The notes beneath the pieces are model-generated. The model did no database searches and was not told the origin of the DNA. It saw only the letters and a program-made list of their open reading frames with translations. Source: Ambrosia x helenae (Eukaryota > Streptophyta > Magnoliopsida > Asterales > Asteraceae). Taken from it: DNA of 64,000 nt. Positions 11,260 to 23,100 of the stretch are shown here, piece after piece. The translations under genes were made by a program, and so were the position numbers. The stretch is from contig CM061228.1 in the NCBI GenBank assembly GCA_030844895.1, positions 37,448,626 to 37,512,625 on the forward strand, written 5' to 3'. The first letter of the stretch is position 1. Each line of letters starts with the position of its first letter.

Positions 11260-11714
11260 TTATGAGTCTGCTGCTGACATGTCAATAACCTCCATCAGAT
11301 GAGCTACTGAAATGGGGATGAAAGAACCATTGCCACAATATCATCCATTGAAACATGGTGAACTTCAAGTACCTAAGGCCATAGAATAATAACACATTAT
11401 AAGGGGAGATTAGGTATTACATCGGTTACTTGAAGTTCATCTTATGGAAATAGTGTTTAACCCCATTTTTTTTTTTCAACTGATAAGCCTTTATTAAGTG
11501 GGCTAAACCCATATTGACAGGATCCACTGGTTTTAGCCAAGGTAAAACAACAAAATAACTTACCCATACAAATAATAAATTTAAAATAAAAAATGGGTAT
11601 ACTACTATAGTGTGTGGCTTTTAAAAGCAAAGCCTTATTGTCTATTTTGTTTAGTTAGTGGGTTGCCCTCGGTCCACCTATTTATACCAGCGAATCTCTA
11701 CCATTCATGTGGTC
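11260..11714. other. intergenic, nothing recognised
   Basis: No gene or repeat boundary identified. Confidence 0.4.
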
Positions 11715-11723
11715 TTTACGATT

Positions 11724-13621
11724 AGGGGTGATCAACGAAAAGAATAACGAATTTTTGAATCGAATTTTTTGAATTTTTCATATTTCTATTTGAATTAGTA
11801 TTCGATTAGTATTTGCTTTTTTTTTTTAATTCAATTTATTCGATTCGTATTCGATTCGAATAAGAAACTCGAATTCGAATCGAATTCAAACAAATTCGAT
11901 TTAGTTCAAATTCACCATAAATAATAAATTGTTTTACTTTTTGTTTTAAAACTAATAAAAACTTATTATTTTTAACATATAAAATACAAATCTACATACT
12001 TGATAAACAACAATATGTCAAATACGGGAATAGTAAAGATAGTAGGGAGTATAGTTTGATAGAGTTTTGTGATGTATAAGATAAATATGTAAAATATGGT
12101 TATGGTAAAAGTTGTAGAGACTATGGATTCTTAGAGTTTAACCAAAATTTATAAGTTTTTTTTTTCAATGTGTATATTTGTGTATATAATAAGGAAAAAT
12201 TACATAATTCATCCTTTAGTTTTACCTCGTTTTTCAGTGGTTGTCCTTTCGCGTTTCAGTTGTTAAGATTCATCCTTAACGATTTAAAATGTTACACCCA
12301 CTGTCTAAGGCACTAAACTAGTTAAAAATTTCAGTTAACTTTGGTCATGTGCCTTGCACATGAGGGTATGTTGGTAATTTTACTTCTCTCTCTCCCTATA
12401 TCTAACTTCAGCCATCTCCTCCTCCACCACCACCAAAATCACCACCTCAGCCAACCATATCCACCACCAATCACCACCTCAGCCAACCATATCCACCACC
12501 AATCACCACCTTAGCCACTGTCTCCACAATGTCCACCACTAATCACCACCTCGATCTTTCATCTCTCTTTCTACTTTCTCTTACTCACAGAGCACCAGCA
12601 GCAGCAACAGTTGCATTTGTGTACTCTGTTCTGCTCAAACTTCCCACCTATCCACTTCACCTTTTCCTCTGCAAACTCTGTTCTGATAAAAAAAAAACCC
12701 TTACCCAATCCCCTCCAATACTCTATAATTCTTCACCCATTCACACAGACACACACACACACCAAACAATAATAATAACAATAATCCTAATTCCTAACTA
12801 AATAAGAAACGACACACAATCCCATAGCTCCTTCCATCAAAATTAATAAACAAAAACGTAACAAAAAATTCCCTGAAGATGAAAACTACCCACCATAGAT
12901 AGCTCATGCTAATTTGCTCACTCCATTTGTTATTATATTTAGATCTGCTCCAAGTCAAACAACGATGTATTCTGCTGCATCCAAATTCAATTATGTAGTC
13001 AACTAATTTAATTCAATTATTTTAGATTATTAAAGACGATGACCAGAAGATGACTTTCACAAAGAGCAAGACATTTGAACTTTAAATGATGCATTTATAC
13101 ATAGTTTTGGTGGTGGTGGTGGTGGTGGTGGCGGTGGTGGTGGTGGTGGTGGAGGAGGAGGAGGAGATGGTTAAAGTTAGATATAGGGAGAGAGGGAAGT
13201 AAAATTACCAACTTACCCTCATGTGCAAGGCACATGACCAAAGTTAACTGAAATTTTTAACTGGGTTAGTGCCTTAGGACAGTGGGTGTAACATTTTAAA
13301 TCGTTAAGGATGAATCTCAGCAACTGAAACGCGAAAGGACAACCACTGAAAAACGAGGTAAACCTAAGGACGAATTCTGTAATTTTTCCATATAATAATG
13401 TGTATGTGTATATATTTAAAAATTTTACATGTACAGTTTTTATTCGAATCTCGAATCGAAACGAATTTAAAATCATAAATTCGTATTCAATTCGTATTCA
13501 ATTTGCTAGACTCGAAATTGAATTGAATCGAATTCAAATTCTTAATAATCGAATCGAATTCTTGGTAATCGAATCGAATTAAGTCGAATTTCGAATCCGA
13601 ATTGAATTTTGAACACCCCTA
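11724..13621. mobile_element. AGGGGTGA-type inverted-repeat element, 9 bp TSD
   Basis: Starts AGGGGTGATCAACG and ends TTTGAACACCCCTA, flanked by a perfect 9 bp duplication TTTACGATT (11715-11723 and 13622-13630). The subterminal parts are rich in GAATTCGAATCGAATT-type sequence in both orientations. It was later split by the MULE at 12193-13389. No transposase. The ends resemble the elements at 26347 and 59519. Confidence 0.75.
12193..13389. mobile_element. long-TIR Mutator-like element nested in the previous one
   Basis: TIRs of roughly 270 bp start GGAAAAATTACA and run inward through mirrored blocks (for example GTGCCTTGCACATGAGGGTA at about 12350 and its complement at about 13218). The 9 bp TSD ATATAATAA is perfect (12184-12192 and 13390-13398). 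The centre holds (CCA)n/(GGT)n tracts. The ORF at 12529-12801 is low in complexity and not a convincing gene. Confidence 0.8.
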
Positions 13622-13630
13622 TTTACGATT

Positions 13631-14108
13631 TAAGAACGTTAATTATTAAATTCACAGAAACAAACATTAAAAGTCATCGTGCTATATAAGTTCAAAACAT
13701 AACCAGTTTTGATATAAGATTTACTCGTCAAGAATGTTGAAAAATCATGCCCCAAACGAAACACAAAAAAAACAACTTTTTATTATTAAGCACAAATTAC
13801 AATGGCCCTACTCATTTATTTATACTAAACTAAACCCAAACCTGATATAACTCAAACACCAATTTAAAAAATATTAAACCCAAACTAGATAAACTTAACT
13901 CATTATATAAATTACCAATATTTATCTTGACCCATCACTAAATAAGATAAATCAACTTTATCTTAACTCCTTTGAATTATCTTGAACCAACTTTAACTTC
14001 AAATGAGATTAATCCTTCAAAGACTATTTGTATTTTTTTACACTGAAAGCTAGTTTAATTGTTTAATGCAATAAAATTGGTTTTTTTATTTATTCAAATA
14101 TAAACGTA
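13631..14108. other. intergenic, nothing recognised
   Basis: AT-rich, no coding or repeat boundary seen. Confidence 0.4.
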
Positions 14109-15071
14109 CTAGATTATACCTCGGGAGCGTCCTGGGGTTGGGAAATCTAATATTAGATATCAATTTTACATATGGAAAAGACTAATGCACTTTACAGTTA
14201 CATGCAGAAAAAAATTCGAGTAGCACCTACTCTAAAACAATTAACAATGTATCTCCAATGTTAACGCCTAACATTAAACAATGTATAACTCTAATGTTAA
14301 TATCTAAGGCCATCCGTTGTGGAGCCGCGAGCGACCGGGCGTGAGCCACCAACGTGACTCTCAAGTAACCCGATCACTTAACCCCGTTGTGGCTGGAGGT
14401 GAGCATTGGCGCGACCGAATGTCAGTTTCTCCCATTAATCCATGCGACCACCATCGCCTGTGCTCACTCGCGCAGGGGTTCGCGTGGGCTGTTATTGCTA
14501 GAGGTGAACCCCGTACAAAAACTCTGGTCGCTCGCTGCTCCACAACGAACGGCCTAACCTAAAACAATGTATAACTCTAATATTAATACATAACCTAAAA
14601 CAATGTACAACTCCAATGCTAACACCTGTTGAAAATTCATATTTACCGGTTTCAACATAATTAGTGACTTGCCTATACATGATTAATGAATTACCTAAAC
14701 ACTTTGTGTTTTTTTCTTGTATGAACAAAACCCCACAAAAAATAGTCGTTTTTTCTCCGTTTTTATATAGCACAATGGTATCGTTGAAAAGATAATAAAA
14801 GGCTCGCTAATTTGGTGTAATTTTTTCTTTTAAAAAGCTCGTATATAAAAGATATTAACGTTTAAAATTATAGGAGTAAACATGAAAAAGAAAAGTCCAA
14901 TTTTGGTTTTAAATTTTTTTTTCCTAAAATCACTTAATGCCACATGACATGCCATTTTTAGCTTTAATTTTATATCATTAATGACATTTCATTGTCACAT
15001 GGCACACTCAAGAGGGAGGATGCCCCCTTTAAGTGTCATGTGGGATTTATTGCTTCAATTATTATAATAGA
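14109..15071 (-). mobile_element. non-autonomous Helitron
   Basis: Minus-strand 3' end is CTAG at 14109-14112 preceded by the stem CTCGGGA/TCCTGGG; left flank A. The 5' end is TCTATTATAATAATTG from 15071. The interior near 14700-14880 matches the Helitron at 2203-2756. Its right end touches the CTAG of the next Helitron directly, so the normal flanking T is not beside it. A Tourist-type MITE (14308-14554) lies inside. Confidence 0.65.
14308..14554. mobile_element. Tourist/Harbinger-type MITE
   Basis: TIRs GGCCATCCGTTGTGGAGC and the complement of GCTCCACAACGAACGGCC, with TAA duplicated at 14305-14307 and 14555-14557. 247 bp, GC-rich compared with its surroundings. The 3 bp TAA target is the PIF/Harbinger signature. 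Confidence 0.8.
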
Positions 15072-15334
15072 CTAGGTGAAATCCCGTGTGAAAACACGGG
15101 AAGACTATATCATATTTTAAGGTCTATTTACTAAAGACCAAATCAAGAAGCCAATCGTCTGTTGTAAGGAAAATATGTTTAGTAACATCTGTTCTTGTCA
15201 CGATACCAGTTAATAGTTTTGATCAGATGTTTAATACTGAAGGGTGTTACAACGATGGAAAGATAAATTAATAGACGGATGAGGGCTGTGTTGGGATAAC
15301 AGATGTTAAAAAAAGAAACAGACGATCTTCTAAA
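15072..15334 (-). mobile_element. Helitron 3' part, split by a retrotransposon
   Basis: CTAG at 15072 follows the hairpin CCCGTGT/ACACGGG (minus strand). The body is homologous to the Helitron at 24227-24750. The Ty3/gypsy element inserted at 15335; the continuation is 24124-24226, after the duplicated CTAAA. Confidence 0.6.
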
Positions 15335-16406
15335 TGTGACACCCGGCAAACTCAGGTTAGTAACTTTTCATTAACTAGTCAGTCTAACTTAGCAAGTCAT
15401 GCATACGTTACATTTAACTGAGTTAGTCGAGTTTATTTGATGGTTCGGGGAATCATCGGGAGCTGAATTGCATTACGTATTGTCTGGGGTTCAATGATTT
15501 GGAGGATTATTGGGGTTATTATATGCACACATGAGTCTTGAGTCCCGTTGTTGATAAATTACATGAATTGAATTAAGTAACATACGTGGATTGATCCATA
15601 TATAATATATAATGTGCAAATACGTGTTTTAATGGTGTTCATATGATTATACTTGCTTAACATATGTTAGGATTGCGTGTTTATGTGTTAGGATGTGTGA
15701 AAATGCGTTTAAAACGAAAAAACTGGAAATTTGGGAAAACAGGCAAACTCATTCGACCAGTAGGGGTTCGAACCAATATCCTGCTCTTCCATTCGACCCC
15801 ATTTGATCTTCATTCGACCCTGCAGGGTGCGAATGAAGATGGAGTATAAATACCATACTTTACAATTTTTCATCATTTCACAAACCCTAAACCCCTCTAA
15901 GTGCTCTCTCTCTCAACCTTAAACACCTAAGGAGGAGTTTTTGACCTTGTTTTTCATAATCTAACCTACAAACACCTTCTATATCATACACAAGAGAAGA
16001 TCTAAGGTGTGTTCTTGATCTAAAATCCTTTTCTAGCAATTTCATTCGTTTTTGTTAAACCCCAAAGGTCCAGCTCTGTTCTAAGATGGTTTTCATAAAT
16101 AAAAACCTTTCTAACATCTTTCTAAATAAAATCCCATAATTAAACATGAGTTTTTATACAAAAATAATATGTGTTAATGGTGTTTAATGATGTGTATTGT
16201 TTTGTTTGATGATTAAATATTGTTTTGGTTTGTTGGGTTGTAAACAAGATTTTTAAAGCTTCCGCTGTCGGTTTTATATAATTAACTTATGTTTTGGTTT
16301 ACGTATCTTATATGTCTAGTTCTGGTTTATTGTGTCCGTTGATTGAGATCCTGGTGTTTCACTCGCCTCGCGGTAAAACCCGCACGTGAAATTTAAGGGT
16401 GTGACA
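15335..16406 (+). repeat. 5' LTR of the Tekay-like element
   Basis: 1,072 bp from TGTGACACCCGGC to AAGGGTGTGACA. It is shorter than the 2,432 bp relative at 60550-62981 because the middle is missing (a join near 16230, just before TTTGTTGGGTTGTAAACAAG). The short ORF at 15664-15849 is not a gene. Confidence 0.8.
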
Positions 16407-16409
16407 GAT

Positions 16410-16421
16410 TGGTATCAGAGA
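16410..16421 (+). other. primer binding site
   Basis: TGGTATCAGAGA lies three bases after the 5' LTR. It matches the start of the initiator methionine tRNA complement used by many plant LTR retrotransposons. Confidence 0.75.
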
Positions 16422-17013
16422 CAATGGTTATAGTGAACTAGGACTGCATGTAGAGTCTAGTCTATAGTCGAGTCACACACACTAGACGGTCACATACATA
16501 CGAGTCTTGTTGCATGGTACATATACTAACTTGATGTGATGTCGGTGTCACTTTAATCAACATGTTACATTATCCATTTTATTTTCTATTTGCTCCTACT
16601 TCTTGTCCTTATTCCTCTTTTCGAGTTTTGAGATCTTTGACACGGCAATGTTGTGCATTGGAGTAGCTTCGGCATACCCTCGAGATCTGTCTAGGATTCG
16701 GACATCTCCCTTCTATACTCTAATGGACACACTCATCTACACACACTATCTTGCATTCGTATTTGTTGTAGCACACCTCTAGGTGTTAGTATCCGGTGAC
16801 TTGAGCCTCAAACTAAGAGTGCAGTTGGAGGACCATGTAGAACGGTTTATTATTTCGGGTGCACACGAAATCATAAACTAGGATGCATGAAAATCCTGGT
16901 GGACTCTGTGTTTGGAGTGATGGTCCTGGATTGGACCTAGAGCTGAATTCTTGGGATTACTAGTAGTTGTACTAGTGATGAATCTGAGTTTCTGATCTTG
17001 TGTTTGACAGAAC

Positions 17014-17830
17014 ATGTCTGGCGCTTGTGGTGTTCGTGGCGACGGTGGTCGTGGTAACGTGAACATGACTCTAGCTGAACTGAATGACTTGCTTTAGCAG
17101 CAATTGAATGTGGCCTTGGCTGCTTTCCAGGCTGCACAACAGGGTCTTGGCGGTAATTTGATTACTACCACTCCTATTCTTATCTTGAGTATTGCATCCC
17201 TGTTGACTAATTGGATGTTGTTGGTTCAGGTAATGATGTTAACCTGCCTCATCCAGTGACGTTTGCATGTACTTTTAAGATGTTCATGGACTACAAGCCC
17301 CATAACTTCAGTGGGACTGAAGGAGCAGTGGGACTGCTCCGATGGCTGGAAAAGATCGAGTCTGTGTTCGCCATGTGTAACTGTCCTAATACTGACGGTG
17401 TTAAGTATGCTACGGGAACTTTGGAGGGTCACGCTCTGACGTGGTGGAACTCCACGACTTCAATTCTTGGCTTGGGCGAGGCCAATGCCATGCCATGGAC
17501 CGCGTTCATTCAGAGGCTGCAAGTTGAGTACTGCCCGAGGGATGAGATTATGAGGTTAGAGCATGAGTTTTGGAATTTGAAGATTGTTGGTTTTGAGATC
17601 GAGGAGTATACTGCAAGGCATAATGGGTTGGCTGTGATGTGCCCTGGTATTGCTACACCGGAGTATCGGAGGATCGAACACTATATTGCTGGGTTGGTGC
17701 CAGGGATTGCTGGGCATACAGCTGTCGCTGATCATACTACATTGTTGGCTACTGTTTGGGCAGCTCACAAGCTGACCAACATGAAGGTTGTAGAGGATGT
17801 CGTACCTCCCAGGGGCGAGACTGTGAAAGC
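17014..17830 (+). pseudogene. Ty3/gypsy gag, N-terminal and capsid part
   Basis: An ATG at 17014 opens a Gly-rich start, but TAG at 17095 and a frameshift before 17211 break it. The open part (17211-17830) carries the Ty3/gypsy capsid region with KPHNFSGTEGAVGLLRWLEK, GHALTWWNS and EYTARHNGLAVMCPG. Gag forms the particle that packages element RNA. The frame runs into the solo LTR at 17831 and resumes at 20324. Confidence 0.85.
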
Positions 17831-18005
17831 TGTAACATTACGCATTTAAAACTTGTACGTACACGTTCGTCATTAATAAAAACGTCAAGTTTTATCTTAT
17901 ACGTTAGCATTTATTATTTTTGTCGCATTTGTGGAACCCTAATACCTTATATGTATATTATATTATTTAGGGTTGTGTGATAATTGTATAAAAAAAAAAT
18001 AGTTT

Positions 18006-18078
18006 GCTCTGGCCGGGGTTCGAACCCGCGCCAAAGCCCAAGTCACATAACACACTTAACCAACTGGGCTGGCAACCT
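18006..18078 (-). other. tRNA-like module with Pol III boxes
   Basis: Read on the minus strand: CAGCCCAGTTGGTTAAG (box A-like) and, about 40 bases on, GGGTTCGAACCC (box B). The second LTR of the family has a matching pair at the same place with the sequence between the boxes largely changed. Confidence 0.55.
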
Positions 18079-18680
18079 TCTTGGAATAAACCCGGACCCT
18101 TATTAATTATATACGCGTTTTAAACCTTCACAGTTGACAAAGAAAGTCAACTGTGGGTTAGCGTGTGATTCAATCCATGGTATTAACTCGTGATTGATCC
18201 TTTTATGGCAAACTTATTTGATTTCCGGCCCAGTATGACTCGATTACACGTTAATTATAACCAATCGTTGACCTAATTTGAAAACCCATACGCGTTTACA
18301 ATTAATCGTGGTCAACTTTCCAATTAACCCAATCCACTGATCCTCACTATAAATTGATCACCTACGATCATTCACAACTCGCTCACATCTCTCTCTCAAC
18401 CTCCAATTGTTTCTGAAACATCTCTGATAATTATCCATCTTTACGCTGTTTGACTTTGGCTTTGACCGGGCAAATGTGCGCAATTCATCACTGTGAGTTC
18501 TATATCTTTTGTGGGTTTTGTTAGTCGGCAATCAAACAACAAAAGCCCCAACATTAATCGGGTTCAATTTGTCTGATTTGTTTGATTGTAAAATCTAGGG
18601 TTCTTAATTTAGAATTTGGGGATAAATCTGGTTTGGCACAGCGTATTTATTTTATTTTAATCAGGATTCATCACAACCAC

Positions 18681-18753
18681 TGGCCTAGGCCAAGTGGTTG
18701 TGACCATGGTCTGTCACCCCGTGCACTCGGGTTCGAGTCCGGCTTCGGCCATC
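18681..18753 (+). other. tRNA-like module with Pol III boxes
   Basis: TAGGCCAAGTGGTTG fits box A and GGTTCGAGTCC fits box B exactly. The cloverleaf is imperfect, so I read it as a tRNA-derived module, not a tRNA gene. It points the opposite way to the module at 18006-18078. Confidence 0.55.
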
Positions 18754-20323
18754 CTTTTTGTTCTTTTATTTTTTTTTTAAAACAACCAAATTCTATTATA
18801 TATATATATTATATTTAAAACTTATAAATTCATTTTTAAATATTAAAACTATTTTATAAATTCTAAAAAAAATTATATTTATTAAAACTGAGTCAAAAGT
18901 TTTATTCACAATTTTTATTTTTCAAAAATTCATTTATTTAATATTTATAATAATTAATTTAATTTTATACTATTATATTTATAAAAATCCATTAAAATAT
19001 CAAAACAATTTTATTAAATTCCCCAAAAATTATCATGACTTTGTATAAAGTTAAACTTTACTGAAATAATTTTTAATTCAGAAAAATCAGTTATTTTATA
19101 TTTTTAATCGATTTTTGTTAGATTTAATTATAATTAAATCATAATAAATTCAATTTTCATTATTTTTGCACCAAAATTTTACACAAATTATTTTTAAATA
19201 TTTAGAACAGAATTATGATTTTTAAAATTGAAATTCTTTAATTTTAGTATTTTTGAATATTAAAGTTAATTATTGGCAATTTGTTATAAATAGATTTAAA
19301 AATCTATTTTAAATAAAATAATTTTATAAAAATTATTTTTATACTCCAAAACACTTTAATGTGTATATTCGAAATTCAAATTTTATAAAAAGACTTTCTT
19401 TTATTAATTATCAAATTTTCCTTTATTAATTAACATTTTAATTTAAATTCAACAATTGGATATCCCCAAATCGAAACCCTAGGATACACTTATAAAATTA
19501 ATTAGACTTAGACTTATTATATATTACCTTATTATAGGGTGATATTTGGAATCATTTTGGGCAACACTATTATTTCATCTTTTCAACAAGTTTAACATTT
19601 GCTAAGGTGAGTTTTACATAGCCCCTTTTATTTATCACCATTTTTGGGGTGAAACATGTTATAACATTATCATTGCAATTCAATCATCAATGTGTCTATG
19701 TGTTTTCTATGTTGCATTATGTCTTGAGCATGATTAGAGTAAGCACCATTCTAGCATAATCATTAACTCCGTACAAGCCGACGGTATACATTGATAGATC
19801 TATTGGACTGACAATCCCACCCGGATACGTGCCTCCTACAAAGGTTACGTGGGTGTTTGTTATCGCATAACATATTCAATTGGACCATGAGCGTATGGTA
19901 TGTATCATATTATAACAGTCATCAGGGTTGATTATGCACTCGATTTATTTCTAGTATGTTCTCACATATGGGCTAGATTGACATGACACATGAATTGCAC
20001 AACATTTTATTCATTTTATTATCAAAAACCTATGTAATTCTCACCAACTTATGTTGACCCAAAATACTTTCAAAATTAACATGTTTCAGGTAACAATGAA
20101 GCTGAGGCTTGAGTTAGCATGAGGATTTAACATGAAGTTTTATTTGAAGTTATTGAAGTTTTGTTATTTGATTTCATGTATTGAATTTCTAGACATCATT
20201 TTATATTTGGATATTATGTTTGAATAAATTATTTAAAATTTATATTATACCATGTGCTACTGAAACAATCATCAATACGTGGCACCCCGATGTTTCCGCC
20301 ATCGGTTGGGGTGTTACAAAAGC

Positions 20324-20690
20324 TCCTGTGGATAACAAGAGGAAATGGGAGAGTGCGGGGAAGAACTCTGGGTCGTCTCAGCAGCAGGTGAAGAAACATG
20401 ATGTTTTGGGTTCGTCGACTGAGCAGAGGTCTGGGGGTTATGTTGGGAAATTGCCGAAGTGTAATCGGTGTGGTTTTCATCATTCTGGGAATGTGTGTAA
20501 TCGTTGTCACCGGTGTCACAAGACCGGTCATCAGGCTAAGGACTGCAGGGTTAATCTTCAGTCAAATCAGACTGTTGTTCCTACTCCCGCTCCTCAAGGG
20601 AGTCAGGGAAAGCAGGGTTGTTATAACTGTGGGGAAATAAGGCATTTCTGCGTGAATGCCCAAAGTTGAAGCAAGGTGATGTTGGGAAGA
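20324..20690 (+). pseudogene. Ty3/gypsy gag, nucleocapsid part
   Basis: Continuation of gag after the solo LTR. It has a CCHC zinc knuckle (CHRCHKTGHQAKDC). A second knuckle starts CYNCGE but is lost by a frameshift at about 20640, giving an early stop near 20669. Knuckles of this type bind element RNA. Confidence 0.8.
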
Positions 20691-21106
20691 ATGGGACTGG
20701 TAAAGGTAACGATGGTGGTGGCAAAAGTGCTCGTGCTTTCGTGATTGGTTCGGCCGAGGCTCGACAAGATCCTGACACTGTTACCGGTACGTTTCTTCAT
20801 ATCTGTCTCATTTAGCCAGTTGCTAGATATAGTGCCTACACCTCTAGGGGCTAAGTACTTGATATCATTGACTAATGGTAATGAATTGAGGCTACGCATG
20901 TCCTTTGGGGGTGTCGCCTTGAGTTGTCGGGTTTGTCTTTCCCCATTGATCTCATGCTGGTTGACTTGGGTAGTTTTGATGTCATTGTGAGTATGGATTG
21001 GTTATCTTTGTATCGTGCTGAGATTATCTATTTTGACAAGATCGTTCGACTTCCTCTCCCTGATGGAGAGATTCTTTCGGTTTTTGGCTAGAAGGGCGGT
21101 GTTCCC
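20691..21106 (+). pseudogene. aspartic protease remnant
   Basis: Protease-flanking sequence is visible in several frames: VTGTF, then QLLDIVPTPLGAKYLISLTN, then LGSFDVIVSMDWLSLYRAEI. The DTG/DSG active-site segment expected between the first two is missing, and frames change twice. It is not functional. Confidence 0.65.
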
Positions 21107-22147
21107 ATGAGTATCATCTCTTGCATGAAGGCCTACAAGTACCTACGGAAGGGTTATATCGATGTTCTGGCACTAGTTTCTGTTTCGTCGACTGAAGAGC
21201 AGAAGATTGAAGATATTCCTGTTGTGCGTGATTTTCCTGATATGTTTCCTGATGATTTACGTGGCCTTCCGCCTCAATGTCAGGTTGCGTTTCGTATTGA
21301 TCTTGCGCCTGGCGCAGCCCCTATTGCTCAAGCCACTTACCGTCTTGCACCTCTCGATATGCAGGAGTTATCTAGCCAATTACAGGAGTTGTTGGAGAAG
21401 GGTTCTATTCGCCTTAGCTCGTCCCCGTGGGGAGCCCCTATTCTTTTTGTTAAGAAGAAAGACGGAAGCCTTCGGATGTGTATTGATTACCGTGAGTTGA
21501 ACAAGGTGACGATCAAGAACCGCTATCCTCTCCCACGCATTGACGATTTATTTGACGAGCTTCAGGGTTCTAGTTTCTACTCGAAGATCGATTTGAGATC
21601 CGGATATCACCAGTTGAGAGTACATGAAGACGATATGCCGAAGACAGCCTTTCGTACTCGTTATGGCCACTTTGAGTTCTTGGTCATGCCTTTTGGTCTT
21701 ACCAATGCACCTGCAGTGTTCATGGACTTGATGAACCGCGTTTGCAAATCTTATCTCGATAAGTTCGTCATTGTCTTTATTGATGACATTCTGATCTATT
21801 CCAAGAGCATGGTGGACCATGAGGAACACCTGCAGCTTGTCTTGGAACTTTTGCGAAGGGAACAACTTTACGCTAAGCTCTCGAAGTTAGACTTCTGGTT
21901 GCGTGAAGTCCAGTTCCTTGGTCACGTGGTTAATGAACAAGGAATACATGTTGATCCAGCTAAGATAGAAGCCATCAAGGGCCGGGAAGCACAAAGGACG
22001 CCATCTGAGGTGCGACAGTTCCTTGGTCTTGCGGGTTACTATCGACGTTTTATTGAGGGATTTTCAAAGATTGCTCAACCCCTCACATCTCTAACCCAAA
22101 AGGACCGCAAGTTCGACTCGGGTGATTCTCAGGAGTCGGTGTTTTAG
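21107..22147 (+). pseudogene. Ty3/gypsy reverse transcriptase
   Basis: 346 codons open with all main RT blocks: WGAPILFVKKKDGSLRMCID, the first catalytic Asp in SKIDLRSGYHQL (D162), MPFGLTNAPA, and the FIDDIL box (D226, D227). The thumb region ends at QESVF followed by TAG at 22145, where the RNase H should continue. RT copies element RNA into DNA. The domain is the best preserved part of this element, but it sits in a broken polyprotein. Confidence 0.9.
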
Positions 22148-22649
22148 TTGTTGAAGCGTAAACTCTGTTCCACGCCTATCTTGTCTCTGCCTGAGGGCAG
22201 GGATGATTTTGTTGTCTACTGCGATGCTTCTATTCGCGGTCTCGGCTGTGTTCTAATGCAGCGCGAGAAGGTTATCGCATATGCTTCTCGCCAACTTAAG
22301 GTTCACAAGAAGAATTATACGATCCACGATTTTGGAGTTGGGTGCGGTCGTTTTTGCTTTAAAGATCTGGAGACATTACTTGTACGGTACCAAGTGCACC
22401 ATTTATACCGATCACAAGAGTCTTCGGCATATCTTTAATCAGAGGGAGCTGAACATGCGACAGCGTCGATGGGTCGAGCTTCCGAGCGACTATGATTGTG
22501 CCATCAAGTACCATCCTGGTAAGGTGAATGTTGTGGCAAACGCCTTAAGCAGGAAGGAATATGCAAAACCCCGTCGTGTCTGGGCTCTGCAACTCACTAT
22601 TCATTCTGGACTGCATAACCGGATAGGTTCTTCTCAGCAAGACGCTTGA
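22148..22649 (+). pseudogene. Ty3/gypsy RNase H
   Basis: Directly follows the stop that ends the RT. First part: VVYCDASIRGLGCVLMQ and IAYASRQLKVHKKNYTIHD. A frameshift near 22340 moves the frame; the rest reads TIYTDHKSLRHIFNQ and KYHPGKVNVVANALSRK. Catalytic Asp residues are still seen. Confidence 0.85.
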
Positions 22650-23100
22650 AAGGTGGAAACCTTAAGGCTGAGACTATGCACGGTGCCGACAGGCATCTGG
22701 AACTTAGGCCCGACAGCCTACACTATTTGGCTGAGCGTATTTGGGTTCCGTTACTTGGGGGATTGCGTGATCTTGTCCTGGACGAGGCCCATAAGTCCCG
22801 GTATTCTATTCACCCAAGCTCCGATAAGATGTATCAGGGTTTGAAGATACTTTTATTGGTGGCCCAACATGAAGGCTGACAAGCGGCTTATGTGAGCAAA
22901 TGCTTGACCTGTGCAAAGGTCAAGGTGGAATATCACAAGCCACTTGGTCTTCTACAACAGCCTGACGTTCAAGAGTGGAAGTGGGAACGAATCACGATGA
23001 ATTTTGTCACCAAGCTTCCGAGGTCACCTAGTGGTTGTGACATGATTTGGGTGATCGTTGATCGGTTGACAAAATCGGCACGCTTCCTTGCTATGCGAAC
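22650..23100 (+). pseudogene. Ty3/gypsy integrase, N-terminal half
   Basis: Shows WVPLLGGLRDLVLDEAHKS, CLTCAKVKVEYHKPLGLLQQ, and the start of the core (ITMNFVTKLPRS, VIVDRLTKSARFL). A stop occurs at about 22877 and a missing base changes frame. The catalytic core ends abruptly near 23100, where sequence switches to mid-LTR. Confidence 0.85.

Larger units (their letters stand above)
17831..20318. mobile_element. solo LTR inside Tekay gag
   Basis: 2,488 bp, starting TGTAACATTACGC and ending GTTGGGGTGTTACA, flanked by TSD AAAGC (17826-17830 and 20319-20323). No internal region, PBS or coding sequence, so it is a solo LTR left by LTR-LTR recombination. It is homologous along its length to the LTR at 45112-54900. 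Two tRNA-like modules lie in it in opposite orientations. Orientation of the lost element is unknown. Confidence 0.85.

Noticed and set aside
12529..12801. 90-residue ORF in the MULE
   Set aside because: Low complexity, lies in CCA-rich and ACACAC-rich sequence, no recognised domain.
18681..18753. Functional tRNA gene
   Set aside because: Boxes A and B fit, but arms pair poorly and the copy sits inside an LTR with a diverged twin; treated as a tRNA-derived module.
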